A stretch of 64,000 nt of DNA from JAJECS01 sp965219705 (lineage in GTDB: Bacteria > Chloroflexota > UBA11872): NCBI GenBank assembly GCA_965219705.1, contig OZ244789.1:682001-746000 (forward strand), in the 5' to 3' direction. The translations under genes were made by a program, and so were the position numbers. The notes beneath the pieces are model-generated. The model ran no database searches. It was given only the letters and a program-made list of their open reading frames with translations, and was not told where the DNA came from. This document shows, piece after piece, positions 28,307 to 36,769 of the stretch. Position 1 is the stretch's first letter. Each line of letters begins with the position of its first letter.

Positions 28307-28716
28307 GTCGGTCGCGCGACATCGCCTTTGGACATGTGGCGCACGGTCTTGCCGGATGCCACGAAGGTCCGCATGACCTCCGGCTTCCCGTAGGTCCAGA
28401 CGATGCGCATCACATCCGCGCCTTCGTTCCAGAACCGGTGGTGCGAGCCCTCCGCGATCCAGATGTGGTCGAACGGCCGCAGGCGCAGCACTTCACCGTC
28501 GACCGAGCACATCGCCTCGCCTTCGACGCAGGTGATGCACTCCTCCGTGTCATGAAAGTGCATGGGGAGACCCGCGCCCGGCTCCATGATGGTCATTCCG
28601 GACGAGACATTTTGCGACCCGCGGTCACCGTTCATGAGCGGGATGCTTCGCACGCCCTCTCCGCGATCGAACACCTCCGCATCGACCTCTCGTATCACGA
28701 CCCTGGGCATCTGCAC
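28303..28716 (-). CDS. Small cupin-domain protein
   Basis: Single-domain cupin of 137 residues. The first cupin motif has the metal-binding spacing in MHFHDTEECITCVEGEA (two His and a Glu). The second motif is DHIWIAEGSHHRFWNEG with a further His. Such small cupins are metal-dependent sugar or acid isomerases, dioxygenases or sensors, and this one cannot be placed more closely. It overlaps folP by four bases but is transcribed away from the GH4 gene at 28962. It may belong functionally to the catabolic genes across the divergent 245-base gap. Confidence 0.75.
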   Translation of the reverse strand: MQMPRVVIREVDAEVFDRGEGVRSIPLMNGDRGSQNVSSGMTIMEPGAGLPMHFHDTEECITCVEGEAMCSVDGEVLRLRPFDHIWIAEGSHHRFWNEGADVMRIVWTYGKPEVMRTFVASGKTVRHMSKGDVARPT

Positions 28717-28961
28717 CTCCCAGCCACGCGTCGACCCGTGTCACTGCACCGCCCCAACGCTACCCCACCCGCGCCATTCTCGAATCAGCGGGGGCACCCC
28801 AAGAGCCACCTGGCCATCGGCCACCGGCACACGGCCCTCCGCGTACTTGCCGCCAGCATTGAGATGCTTCTCGCGCAGGACTCTCCGGGTACGGCGTGGT
28901 AGCTTCTGCGGCGACGACATGGGAGGCGAACAGCCCCACCTCGCGCGAGGAAGGTCACGAG

Positions 28962-30254
28962 ATGCCCAAGGTGGCCATGATCGGCGCCGGCAGCACCGTT
29001 TTCGCAACGCGCCTCATCAGCGACATGCTGACCTATCCCGAGTTCGCCGACTCGATGTCCATCACCCTTGTCGACGTCGATCGGGAGCGGCTCGCCACCA
29101 CCCAGGCGCACGCGGAGCGGGCGGTCGAGCAGGTCGGCGCGGGAATGCGCATCGAGGCTCCCGCCACGAGGCGCGAGGCGCTCGACGGCGCGGATTACGT
29201 GATCGTGATGGTCATGATCGGCGGCGTGGCGCCCTTCGAGGTCGATATCCAGGTTCCCGCCCGTTTCGGCATCGACCAGACCGTCGGCGACACGCTGGGG
29301 CCCGGAGGCGTCTTCCGCGGGTTGCGGACCATCCCGTTTCTTCTCGATCTCGCCGACGAAATGGCGGAGGTCTGCCCCGACGCCCTCATGCTCAACTACG
29401 CCAACCCGATGGCCATCAACTGCTGGGCCATGAACGCCGCCACCGATATCGAGACCATCGGCCTCTGCCACAGCGTGCAGGGCACCAGCCAGCAGCTGGC
29501 CCGGTACTGCAACATCCCCGCCGATGAGGTGACCTACTGGGTCGCCGGCATCAACCACATGGCCTGGTTTCTGCGGTTTGAACACCAGGGCGAAGACGCC
29601 TACCCGCTGATTTGGCAGGCGAGCGAAGACCCGGACATCGTGGCGCAAGACCCGATTCGCTTCGACATGTTCAAGCACTTCGACTACTTCGTCACCGAGT
29701 CCAGCAACCACATGTCGGAGTACATTCCCTACTACCGCAAGAACGCCGACCTCATCACGAAGTACATTCCCGAGAAGTGGGACTATCCGAACTTCTGGCC
29801 CGTGGAGCGCGAGGCTTCACAGGATGCGATCAGGCGGCAGCTCGCCTCGACAGACCCGCTGGATCTCACCCGCAGCCACGAGTATGGCGTTCAGATCATC
29901 CATGCCATCGAGACCGATACGACGATCCGCGTGAATGCCAACGTGGAGAACACCGGCTTGATCACCAATCTGCCGGCGGGAGCCTGTGTTGAAGTTCCTT
30001 GTCTCGTGGACAAGACCGGCGTGCAACCCTGTCATGTCGGTGATTTGCCGACTCAACTCGCCGCGCTGAACCTCACCAATACCAACGTGCAAGAGCTTTG
30101 CGTGACGGCAGCCCTCGCCGGTGACCGCCGCCTGGCGATGCAGGCCGTGCTGCTGGACCCGATGACCTCGGCCGTCCTTACGCCGGCAGAGATCGAGCGA
30201 ATGGTTGACGAAATGCTCGCCTCTCAGACCGAATTCCTCGACTACCTGCAGTAA
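28962..30254 (+). CDS. Glycoside hydrolase family 4 (alpha-glucosidase/galactosidase type)
   Basis: GH4 enzymes cleave glycosides by an NAD- and Mn-dependent oxidation-elimination route. The N-terminal Rossmann motif is MIGAGSTVFATRLI. The metal ligands expected in the family are visible as Cys and His in GLCHSVQGT and His in AGINHMAWF. YANPMAINC and TVGDTLGPGG also match. ATG 28962 follows the ribosome site GAGGAAGG and gives 430 residues. An upstream in-frame start is less likely. The sugar specificity is unknown. A second GH4 gene lies at 40599, and the importer between them suggests a shared substrate. Confidence 0.88.
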   Translation: MPKVAMIGAGSTVFATRLISDMLTYPEFADSMSITLVDVDRERLATTQAHAERAVEQVGAGMRIEAPATRREALDGADYVIVMVMIGGVAPFEVDIQVPARFGIDQTVGDTLGPGGVFRGLRTIPFLLDLADEMAEVCPDALMLNYANPMAINCWAMNAATDIETIGLCHSVQGTSQQLARYCNIPADEVTYWVAGINHMAWFLRFEHQGEDAYPLIWQASEDPDIVAQDPIRFDMFKHFDYFVTESSNHMSEYIPYYRKNADLITKYIPEKWDYPNFWPVEREASQDAIRRQLASTDPLDLTRSHEYGVQIIHAIETDTTIRVNANVENTGLITNLPAGACVEVPCLVDKTGVQPCHVGDLPTQLAALNLTNTNVQELCVTAALAGDRRLAMQAVLLDPMTSAVLTPAEIERMVDEMLASQTEFLDYLQ

Positions 30255-30304
30255 GTGCAACGGCTGACCTCGCCTCGTTATGACGTAAGAGTTAGGAAGC
30301 AACC

Positions 30305-31264
30305 ATGATCATCGACGCTCACACCCACATCTTTGATCGGTCGGTTCCGGGGGCCGGCGAGAACTTCCCGCTCTGGCCGGGCAACCGCTGGGGCGCGAGC
30401 GCCCCGGACCTCATTGAGCAAATGGATCGGGCCGGTATCGACAAGGTCTTCCTCATCAGCTATACGCCCGTTGACGTGATGGCGCACTACCCGGCAGAGG
30501 AGCGCGACCACAAACTCGCTGTCTTCCAGCACTATTTGACCAAGGAGTACTTCGTTCGGATGTGGCGGCAACATCCGGACCGGTTCATATGGTTCTCGGA
30601 CTCGATCGATCCCCGCGTCCCGGGTTATGTCGAGCGCGCAGCCGCGGACCTGGACACTGGCGCATCCGGTCTCAAGCTGCTGCCGCTATTCGTCGATACG
30701 GAAATGGGCGATCCCCGCTGGCGGCCGATCTTCGAGCTGCTCCGCGATCGCGACAGGCCCTGCATCATCGACATCTCCTGGTGGTATGCCCACTTCCCGT
30801 GGTTCGCGCCGAGCGTCCTCGGCAAGTACGGCTCGTTCACGGAGTATGTGCAGGGCTTCGGTGAGCTTGTCGCCGACTTCCCGGAGGTGAAGATCCAGCT
30901 GGCCCACTACGGCACGCCCGCGCTGAAAGACCGCGACAACCCATCCGGACCGTTGCGCTATCACCTGCTCGACGAGGTCATTGCGTTCATGCTCGCCTAT
31001 CCGAATCTCCATTGTGATTTGGGAGCGTATCAACACGTGATCGGCGAAGACGAGCCATATCCATACAAAAGCGCCCTGACGATCATTGAGTTGCTCGTCG
31101 AAGGCATTGGGGCCGATCGCATTCACTGGGGCACGGACTGGCCCTACCTGGGCGTCCAGCCCTACGAGAACCTAATCCGCGCTATCCAAGAGGCGCCATT
31201 CCTCAACCAGGAGAAGGTGGACAATATCCTGGGACTGAACGCGCAACGTTTTATCGGAGCCTAA
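30305..31264 (+). CDS. Amidohydrolase-2 family metal-dependent hydrolase
   Basis: TIM-barrel hydrolase or decarboxylase of 319 residues. The first metal motif is the N-terminal HTH in MIIDAHTHIFD. Further ligands are likely the His in QLAHYGTPAL and the Asp in HWGTDWPYLG. This is the pattern of the amidohydrolase_2 group, which includes decarboxylases and lactonases acting on small acids. It starts with a good ribosome site (AGGAAG) 50 bases after the GH4 stop, so the two are probably co-transcribed. The substrate is not evident. Confidence 0.83.
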   Translation: MIIDAHTHIFDRSVPGAGENFPLWPGNRWGASAPDLIEQMDRAGIDKVFLISYTPVDVMAHYPAEERDHKLAVFQHYLTKEYFVRMWRQHPDRFIWFSDSIDPRVPGYVERAAADLDTGASGLKLLPLFVDTEMGDPRWRPIFELLRDRDRPCIIDISWWYAHFPWFAPSVLGKYGSFTEYVQGFGELVADFPEVKIQLAHYGTPALKDRDNPSGPLRYHLLDEVIAFMLAYPNLHCDLGAYQHVIGEDEPYPYKSALTIIELLVEGIGADRIHWGTDWPYLGVQPYENLIRAIQEAPFLNQEKVDNILGLNAQRFIGA

Positions 31265-31298
31265 ACCTCGTCCAGCTTTGGACGCATTGCCAGCCAAG

Positions 31299-32333
31299 TC
31301 AAGGCAACGCCGCCTCAATGACCCTCAGCATATTGCCGCCCAGGATCTTGAGAATCTCGTCCTCTGTATAGCCACGCTTGAGCAATGCAACCGTCAAGTC
31401 CGGCAGTTTGCCGGAGTCCTCAAGGTCTTTGGTCCAGGTGAAGTTCGATTCGGATATCCGCTGATTGAAGCTCACATTGCGGGTTTTCTGGGTGCCGTCC
31501 AATAGATAGTCAGGTCCGAGACCAACACTTTCAATTCCGCCCACGTCGATCAGATAGTCGATGTGAGTCAGCACGTCGTCGACCGTGGCTTGGCGTCCCT
31601 CGCTCAGGAGCACTTGCGAGCAGAAATGGATGGCCGCCACGCCGCCATTGTCGGCCAGGTCCCTGATCTGATCGTCCCACAGCAGCTGGGTGCTCCTGGG
31701 GTTGAGCTCGCGCGCACCGGTATGAGAATTGATGACGGGTGTGTCGGTCATTGCCAGCACATCGGCAATCGTGGCGGCCGATGAGTGCGACACGTCAAGG
31801 AGCATGCCCAGGGCGTTCACCTCGGCCACCACTTCGCGGCCGAAATCCGTCAGGCCGGGCTCATCGGTGTCCGACTGCGCCGTCCCCACCTGGTTGCGAG
31901 TCGCCCAGTGCAGCTGCAAGTGCCGCATGCCCAGACGGTAGAATATTCGCAGCGCCGCCAGGCTCCCCTCGAGCAGTTTTGCGCCTTCCGCTCCCAGGAT
32001 CAGACCCAGGCGGCCGGTTCGCTTGGCCTCGCCGATGTCGGCAGCGCAGCGCACCACAAAGACCTCATCGGGCATGGTTTCGACGGTGGCGAAGATCTCG
32101 TCGTAGGCCTCCATGCCGTCGCGCATGTAGCCCTCGGTGCTATAGAGCGAGCGCTCGAATTCGGCGCGGTCGTCCGCGAAGGCCCGCCCGGACACCGTCG
32201 CCTGCACCACCTTGGCCGTCACGCCACCGGCAAGATCCCGCCGGAAATCCTCCGCCCGCACCATGTGATCGTGGGCCAGCAGAACCAGCGCGCGCGCGTG
32301 CAACGCATAGCCGGTCGATGTATCTGACTGCAA
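31299..32333 (-). CDS. Membrane dipeptidase (peptidase M19 family)
   Basis: Zinc-dependent dipeptidase of the renal dipeptidase type. Visible features are AHDHMVRAEDF near the N-terminus (metal motif), ILGAEGAKLL with the bridging Glu, LQLHWATRNQVG, LLDVSHSSAATI and VINSHTGAREL with metal-binding His residues, and GGIESVGLGPDYL. The open frame reaches 32453, only ten bases from the divergent aminotransferase start. TTG 32333, preceded by TAGGA, gives 344 residues and leaves room for promoters, so it is preferred with low certainty. It lies convergent to the amidohydrolase gene. No signal peptide is clear, so a cytoplasmic role on imported dipeptides is likely. Confidence 0.85.
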   Translation of the reverse strand: MQSDTSTGYALHARALVLLAHDHMVRAEDFRRDLAGGVTAKVVQATVSGRAFADDRAEFERSLYSTEGYMRDGMEAYDEIFATVETMPDEVFVVRCAADIGEAKRTGRLGLILGAEGAKLLEGSLAALRIFYRLGMRHLQLHWATRNQVGTAQSDTDEPGLTDFGREVVAEVNALGMLLDVSHSSAATIADVLAMTDTPVINSHTGARELNPRSTQLLWDDQIRDLADNGGVAAIHFCSQVLLSEGRQATVDDVLTHIDYLIDVGGIESVGLGPDYLLDGTQKTRNVSFNQRISESNFTWTKDLEDSGKLPDLTVALLKRGYTEDEILKILGGNMLRVIEAALP

Positions 32334-32463
32334 TGTTCCTAGTCCTAACGTATCTGCTCCTCCCGGCGTCCCAACGATACCGCCAAAGCCATCGCGGCCC
32401 CACGACGCCCCAAGTCGAGCCGGCGGGCCGCCGCGTGGTAGCCTCACCACCACCCGACTTCCG

Positions 32464-33690
32464 GTGCAGGCGGCGCCGTTGAAGATTGCGCATCACATTG
32501 GGGCCATGCCCCCGGTAGGGTCGCGGCTGCTAGCCACACAGGTGAAGGTGGCCCGTGGCCGAGGCGTCGATGTCCTGCCGCTGATGCCCTACGCCGAGCG
32601 TGCCCCGTCCCCCGAAGCGGTCGAGGCGGTGGTGCACGAGATACGCCGCAATCGTGAGGCGCCGTCGCGCGGCCTGCCCGAGCTCTGTGAAGCCGTGGCG
32701 GAGCGCATCGGCGGCGAAATCGGACACCCGGTGGACCCTGAAACCGAGGTGCTCATCACCAACGGCTCCATGCAGGCCCTGAACCTGGTGTTTCGCGCGA
32801 CCCTCGACCCCGGCGACGAAGTGATCATCCCGGCGCCCTGCTACTTCTTCGGCGGCTGTGTCGAGTTGGCGGGCGGCCAGCCGGTCTACGTGCATATGGA
32901 TGAGGCCGCCGGCTATGCCTGGGACGTCGAGCGGCTCGCCGCCGCCGTCACCCCGCGCACGGTGGCCATCGTCATCAACACTCCGGTGAACCCCACAGGC
33001 GTGGTGCTTGGCGAAGACACGCTGCGCGCCATAGCCGACCTGGCCGAGCGCCACGATCTGTTGATCGTGTCGGACGAGTCGTACGACACCATGGTCTACG
33101 ACGGACACCGCCACGTGAGCTGCGCCGGCGTCGCGAACGCCGCCTCGCGCACCGCCATCATTCGCAGCTTCACCAAGAGCTTCGCCATGCCCGCCTGGCG
33201 AGTGGGCTATATTGTCGGCCCCCGAGGCGTCATCGACGCCTGTACGAAGGCGCTCGAATGGGAACAGCTCCATGGCAACCACGTCGCCCAAGCCGGAGCT
33301 GCGGCCGCGATGCGCCACCCGAGCTACCCCGGGGACAGCATGGCCCAAGAATTCCAGCAGCTGCGCGACGTGATCCACCCCTTCGTGGCACCGGACCATC
33401 CGCTGCACGCCGTGAAGCCGGCCGGGGGGCCATTCGTGTTCATCAACGTATCGAAGACATTCGACTCCTCCGCGCAAGCATCGGCCGCCCTGCTGGAGGC
33501 CGGCATATCGACGACGGCAGGGCACTTCTGCCGGTCCGATCAGCACGTGCGCATGGCGTTTGGCGCGTCTCCGGATGCCTTGCGCGAAGCCGGGCGGCGC
33601 ATTGCCGAAGTCGTGGCCGCCAAGACCAGAATTCAACCAGTTCGAGCCGGGCAGTCAGCGAATAGGAGGGCCGTACTCAGCACGACGTAG
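32464..33690 (+). CDS. PLP-dependent aminotransferase, class I/II
   Basis: Fold-type I aminotransferase of 408 residues. The PLP Lys is in RSFTKSFAMPAWRVGY, the cofactor-binding Asp/Tyr pair in LLIVSDESYDTMVY, and NTPVNPTGVVL is the substrate/PLP Asn motif. ITNGSMQALNLVFRA precedes the phosphate site. The start may be GTG 32464 or ATG 32506. Aspartate, aromatic or alanine specificity cannot be separated by eye. Position next to the dipeptidase and just upstream of the peptide importer suggests it handles amino acids released from the imported substrate. Confidence 0.88.
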   Translation: MQAAPLKIAHHIGAMPPVGSRLLATQVKVARGRGVDVLPLMPYAERAPSPEAVEAVVHEIRRNREAPSRGLPELCEAVAERIGGEIGHPVDPETEVLITNGSMQALNLVFRATLDPGDEVIIPAPCYFFGGCVELAGGQPVYVHMDEAAGYAWDVERLAAAVTPRTVAIVINTPVNPTGVVLGEDTLRAIADLAERHDLLIVSDESYDTMVYDGHRHVSCAGVANAASRTAIIRSFTKSFAMPAWRVGYIVGPRGVIDACTKALEWEQLHGNHVAQAGAAAAMRHPSYPGDSMAQEFQQLRDVIHPFVAPDHPLHAVKPAGGPFVFINVSKTFDSSAQASAALLEAGISTTAGHFCRSDQHVRMAFGASPDALREAGRRIAEVVAAKTRIQPVRAGQSANRRAVLSTT

Positions 33691-33721
33691 TTGAGGGAAA
33701 CATTTAGTCACGATCAATCTG

Positions 33722-33736
33722 CTAGGACGTACCTAG
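33722..33736. promoter_or_regulatory. Short inverted repeat upstream of the binding-protein gene
   Basis: CTAGG and CCTAG flank a five-base centre, 33 bases before the start of the substrate-binding protein gene, in the only intergenic space ahead of the transporter operon. It could be an operator for a dimeric regulator. No regulator gene is adjacent, and the arms are short, so this is tentative. Confidence 0.3.
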
Positions 33737-33768
33737 AAACGGGTTGGTTTGAGACGGGGAGGTAGTTT

Positions 33769-35700
33769 GTGACACGGAATCAAGTGTTATCGAAGGCTCT
33801 TAGCCGCCGGATGATTCTCCGGAGCGGAGCCGCGGCCGTTGCCGGCGGCGTGGGCGCTGCCGCGCTCGCCGCATGTGGCGAGGCCGAGGTTGTCGAAAAG
33901 ACGGTGACCGTAACCGTCACCGAGGTCAAGGAAGTCATCAAGGAAGTCCCGGTCGAGACGGTCATCACCAGGGAAGTCATCAAGGAAGTTCCGGTCGAGA
34001 CGGTCATCACCAAGGAAGTCATCAAAGAAGTCCCGGTAGTCGAAGTCAAGGAAGTCGAGGTCGAGAGGGTCGTCACGCAGGAGAAGGTTGTCGAGGTCGA
34101 AAAGGTCGTCACGCAGGAGAAGATTGTCGAAGTCGAGGTCATGGCCATGAATCCCAAGGCCGAAAGCCTCGTCATCGCACTTCCGGTGACGCAACGGGTC
34201 GACGACCTCGATGGGTCGCAGGTCTACGAGTTCCAGACCAAGATCCACTCCTTCTGCACCTCCGAGAGCCTGCTGCTGTACGACTATCAGACGCAGACGC
34301 TGAAGCCGCGGCTGGCCGAGAGCTACGAGGTGGCATCGGACGCGTCGTCGGTAACCTTCACGTTGCGCGAAGGGGTGACCTGGCACAACGGTGATCCGTT
34401 CACGCCGGAAGACGTGGTGTTCAACTTTGACCGGATCTTCAGAGACGACGATCCGTATCACGCCGAGGGGACGTTCTACTACAACAGCTTCGCCCAACCG
34501 TTCTACGGCAGCACCGACGTGGTTGACGCCCGCACGGTGCGCGTGAACCTGACCCAGCCCGACGCGCTGGCGGCAGAGAAGTTCGGCGCGCTCGACAGCT
34601 CATACATGGCCCATCCGCCCAGCGTGATGGAACATGGCAACCGCGAGTACTCCACCGACGCTGACAAGTACGTCGGTACGGGGCCGTACATCCCGGTGGA
34701 GCTGCGACCGGCCGAGCTGGTGCGCATGGTGCGCAACGAGAACTGGTGGGGACCCAAGCCCGACTTCGACGAGTTGATCTTCCGTCTCTTCCCAGGTGGG
34801 AGTGCCGGAGCCGACGCGCGTGTGAACGCGCTGCTGTCGGGCGAGGTCGACGTTGCCCTCTACACGCCGGCTACCCGTCGCAACGATCTGTTCCGCACGC
34901 CCGGCATCGGCGCCAAGTGGTTCCCCAACTTCGTGCTGGGGTACTACTACATCAACCACACCTTCCCGCTGTTCCAAGACAGCCGGGTGCGGCGGGCCGT
35001 GGCGCGATCGTTCGACCGCGTTACCTACTACGAGGCCACCGCCGGCCCAACCGTGCTTCCGTGGGGCAAATTCTGGTTCCCCGGCTCGCCATATCTGAAC
35101 GAAGCCGCCGAGGTGGATTACGATCCGGCTCAGGTGGCGTCGTTGATGCAGGACGCCGGCTTTGCCATGGGCGGCGACGGCGTGTGGGCACAGTCCGACG
35201 GCACGCGGGCCGAGTTCAAGATCCAGTACCGGGGCGACCCGGGTTCGCCGCCTGACCGGGAGACATTCTGGATTCAGGGGTTGGCTGATCTTGGGTTCTC
35301 CGTGGAGCTCGAGGCATGGGATCCCGCGATCGGCGCCGACTTCGAGAACGGCCCCTATGCCCAGCAGAATCTGCACGTGGGCGGTTGGGGCGTCGGCGTC
35401 TTCCTCGGCGACCCGGCCTTTGCCTATCAGCGTTGGACTGCAGGCGATGACTTTGCCCGCAGCTACATGGACAACGCTGAGATGAACCAGCTCTACAAGG
35501 ACATCCTGGTCGAGGCCGATGCCGCCAATCGGACGGCAAAGGTGCACCGAATGCAGGAAATCGCCGCCGAGGAGGTGGCCTGGATTCCGACCACCGTATC
35601 CACGCTGGGTGCAGCCTGGCGGGAGGAGAAAGTCACCAACGTGACCTCCGGCGCGACCCAGTACAGCTACCCGTGGCTGTACAAGGTGGCGCCTGTTTAG
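33769..35700 (+). CDS. Peptide-type ABC transporter substrate-binding lipoprotein (SBP family 5)
   Basis: Extracytoplasmic solute receptor of the Dpp/Opp/nickel family, 643 residues. The N-terminus has SRRMILRSGAAAVAGG and a lipobox LAAC near residue 36, so a lipid-anchored, possibly Tat-exported protein is expected. Residues ~40-125 are an unusual spacer rich in Val, Glu and Lys, built from a 14-residue unit in tandem (33931-34038) followed by a 12-residue unit (34060-34131). The ligand-binding domain follows, with LAESYEVASDASSVTFTLR and VTWHNGDPFTPEDVVFNFDR, both standard for the family. GTG 33769 has GGGGAGG six bases upstream. The spacer type is common in Chloroflexota. The ligand is unknown. 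Confidence 0.92.
   Translation: MTRNQVLSKALSRRMILRSGAAAVAGGVGAAALAACGEAEVVEKTVTVTVTEVKEVIKEVPVETVITREVIKEVPVETVITKEVIKEVPVVEVKEVEVERVVTQEKVVEVEKVVTQEKIVEVEVMAMNPKAESLVIALPVTQRVDDLDGSQVYEFQTKIHSFCTSESLLLYDYQTQTLKPRLAESYEVASDASSVTFTLREGVTWHNGDPFTPEDVVFNFDRIFRDDDPYHAEGTFYYNSFAQPFYGSTDVVDARTVRVNLTQPDALAAEKFGALDSSYMAHPPSVMEHGNREYSTDADKYVGTGPYIPVELRPAELVRMVRNENWWGPKPDFDELIFRLFPGGSAGADARVNALLSGEVDVALYTPATRRNDLFRTPGIGAKWFPNFVLGYYYINHTFPLFQDSRVRRAVARSFDRVTYYEATAGPTVLPWGKFWFPGSPYLNEAAEVDYDPAQVASLMQDAGFAMGGDGVWAQSDGTRAEFKIQYRGDPGSPPDRETFWIQGLADLGFSVELEAWDPAIGADFENGPYAQQNLHVGGWGVGVFLGDPAFAYQRWTAGDDFARSYMDNAEMNQLYKDILVEADAANRTAKVHRMQEIAAEEVAWIPTTVSTLGAAWREEKVTNVTSGATQYSYPWLYKVAPV
33931..34131 (+). repeat. 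In-frame tandem repeats in the SBP spacer
   Basis: Two and a half copies of a 42-base unit (codons for EVIKEVPVETVITK-like repeats) run from 33931 to 34038. After a short gap, two copies of a 36-base unit (VEKVVTQEKIVE-like) run from 34060 to 34131. Copies differ by a few silent or conservative changes. The encoded segment probably forms an extended or coiled stalk that lifts the receptor off the membrane. Confidence 0.85.
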
Positions 35701-35713
35701 GGGTTGTCTCGTT

Positions 35714-35765
35714 GGCGGGGATTCGCGCTCAGCGTCCTAACGGACCAGCGGCGCGAATCCCCGCC
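35714..35765. terminator. Long hairpin between binding protein and permease genes
   Basis: A perfect 15-base inverted repeat, 35714-35728 pairing with 35751-35765 (arm GGCGGGGATTCGCGC), encloses a 22-base loop. It sits 13 bases after the SBP stop and 33 before the permease start. There is no T-run, so full termination is doubtful. Such hairpins between receptor and permease genes often keep receptor mRNA more abundant by protecting its 3' end or by partial termination. Confidence 0.6.
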
Positions 35766-35797
35766 TCCCCGTTTCGCCACGGACCGACCTGCCCACC

Positions 35798-36769
35798 ATG
35801 AGCCGATACATCGCGCGCCGTCTTCTGACCATCATTCCTCTGCTTATCGCAGTTAGCATTATCGTGTTCTTTCTCGGCAAGGCCTTGCCGGGAGACCCCG
35901 TCGAAATCTTCCTGCGGCAAGCCGACATATCCAATCCAAAAATCGTAGCCGCGATGAAGGACAAGTATGGCCTCAACGATCCGTTGCCCACGCAGTATTG
36001 GACCTGGCTGTCGCTTATGTTCCGCGGCGACATGGGTGACTCGATCCGCAAGGGTGAACCCGTTGCCGAGTTGCTATTCCGTGGCATGCGCAACACGTTC
36101 AGCATCGCCACCGCCGCGGTCATTCTTGTAGTCGTCGTCGGTTGGACGATGGGCGTGCTCGCCGCCGTCGTTCACAACCGGGCATGGCCCCAGGTCATCA
36201 CACGCTTCCTGGCCCAATTTCCCGTCTTGATGCTCAGCATCCCCGGCTTCTCCATCGCCGTGTACATGGTGCTGATCTTCGGCGTCACGCTCGGCTGGCT
36301 GCCCACCAGCGGCATCTCCAACCCCCGGGCCGGAGCAGACGATGTTCCCGACCTCCTTATACATCTCATCCTCCCCACCATTGCGCTGGCGCTAGCGTCA
36401 GTCGGCGCAAACTGGCGGTTGGCACGAAATACCATGATCGAGATCCTGCGCGAAGACTATATTCGTATGGCCCATGCCAAAGGCCTCTCGCTCTGGCGGG
36501 TCTACTTCCTGCATGGCCTCCGCACCACTATCATCCCTCTCTTGACCAGTGCAGGGCTTTTATTCGGATCCTTGCTGACTGGATCATTCATCCTTGAGTA
36601 CATCTTCGCTTGGCCCGGCATTGGTTTACTTTTGGTTGAATCCACCGTGAATCGTGACGTTCCCGTCGTCATGGGTGGAACCATCATTCTCGCAACGATG
36701 TATATTTTCATTAACTTAGCTGTCGATATTCTTTATGCCATGGTTGATCCGCGTATCCGCTATGTATAA
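35798..36769 (+). CDS. ABC transporter permease (DppB-like)
   Basis: Integral membrane subunit of 323 residues with about six membrane helices. It begins MSRYIARRLLTIIPLLIAV, the typical DppB/OppB first helix, and includes RGDMGDSIR and the EAA loop REDYIRMAHAKGLSLWRVYFLHGLR that contacts the ATPases. The C-terminus LAVDILYAMVDPRIRYV is standard. The downstream part of the gene is visibly richer in A and T than surrounding genes. It overlaps the next permease by eight bases. Confidence 0.92.
   Translation: MSRYIARRLLTIIPLLIAVSIIVFFLGKALPGDPVEIFLRQADISNPKIVAAMKDKYGLNDPLPTQYWTWLSLMFRGDMGDSIRKGEPVAELLFRGMRNTFSIATAAVILVVVVGWTMGVLAAVVHNRAWPQVITRFLAQFPVLMLSIPGFSIAVYMVLIFGVTLGWLPTSGISNPRAGADDVPDLLIHLILPTIALALASVGANWRLARNTMIEILREDYIRMAHAKGLSLWRVYFLHGLRTTIIPLLTSAGLLFGSLLTGSFILEYIFAWPGIGLLLVESTVNRDVPVVMGGTIILATMYIFINLAVDILYAMVDPRIRYV

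Noticed and set aside
28801..28840. Similarity between CCTGGCCATCGG at about 28809 and a like string near 38769
   Set aside because: Match of about a dozen bases in GC-rich DNA with no extension on either side.
32334..32453. N-terminal extension of the M19 dipeptidase
   Set aside because: The extra 40 residues are Gly/Arg-rich without motif and would leave almost no room for the divergent promoters.
33931..34131. CRISPR-like look of the regularly spaced repeats
   Set aside because: The repeats are directly adjacent without spacers, in frame within a conserved lipoprotein, and conserved at protein level.
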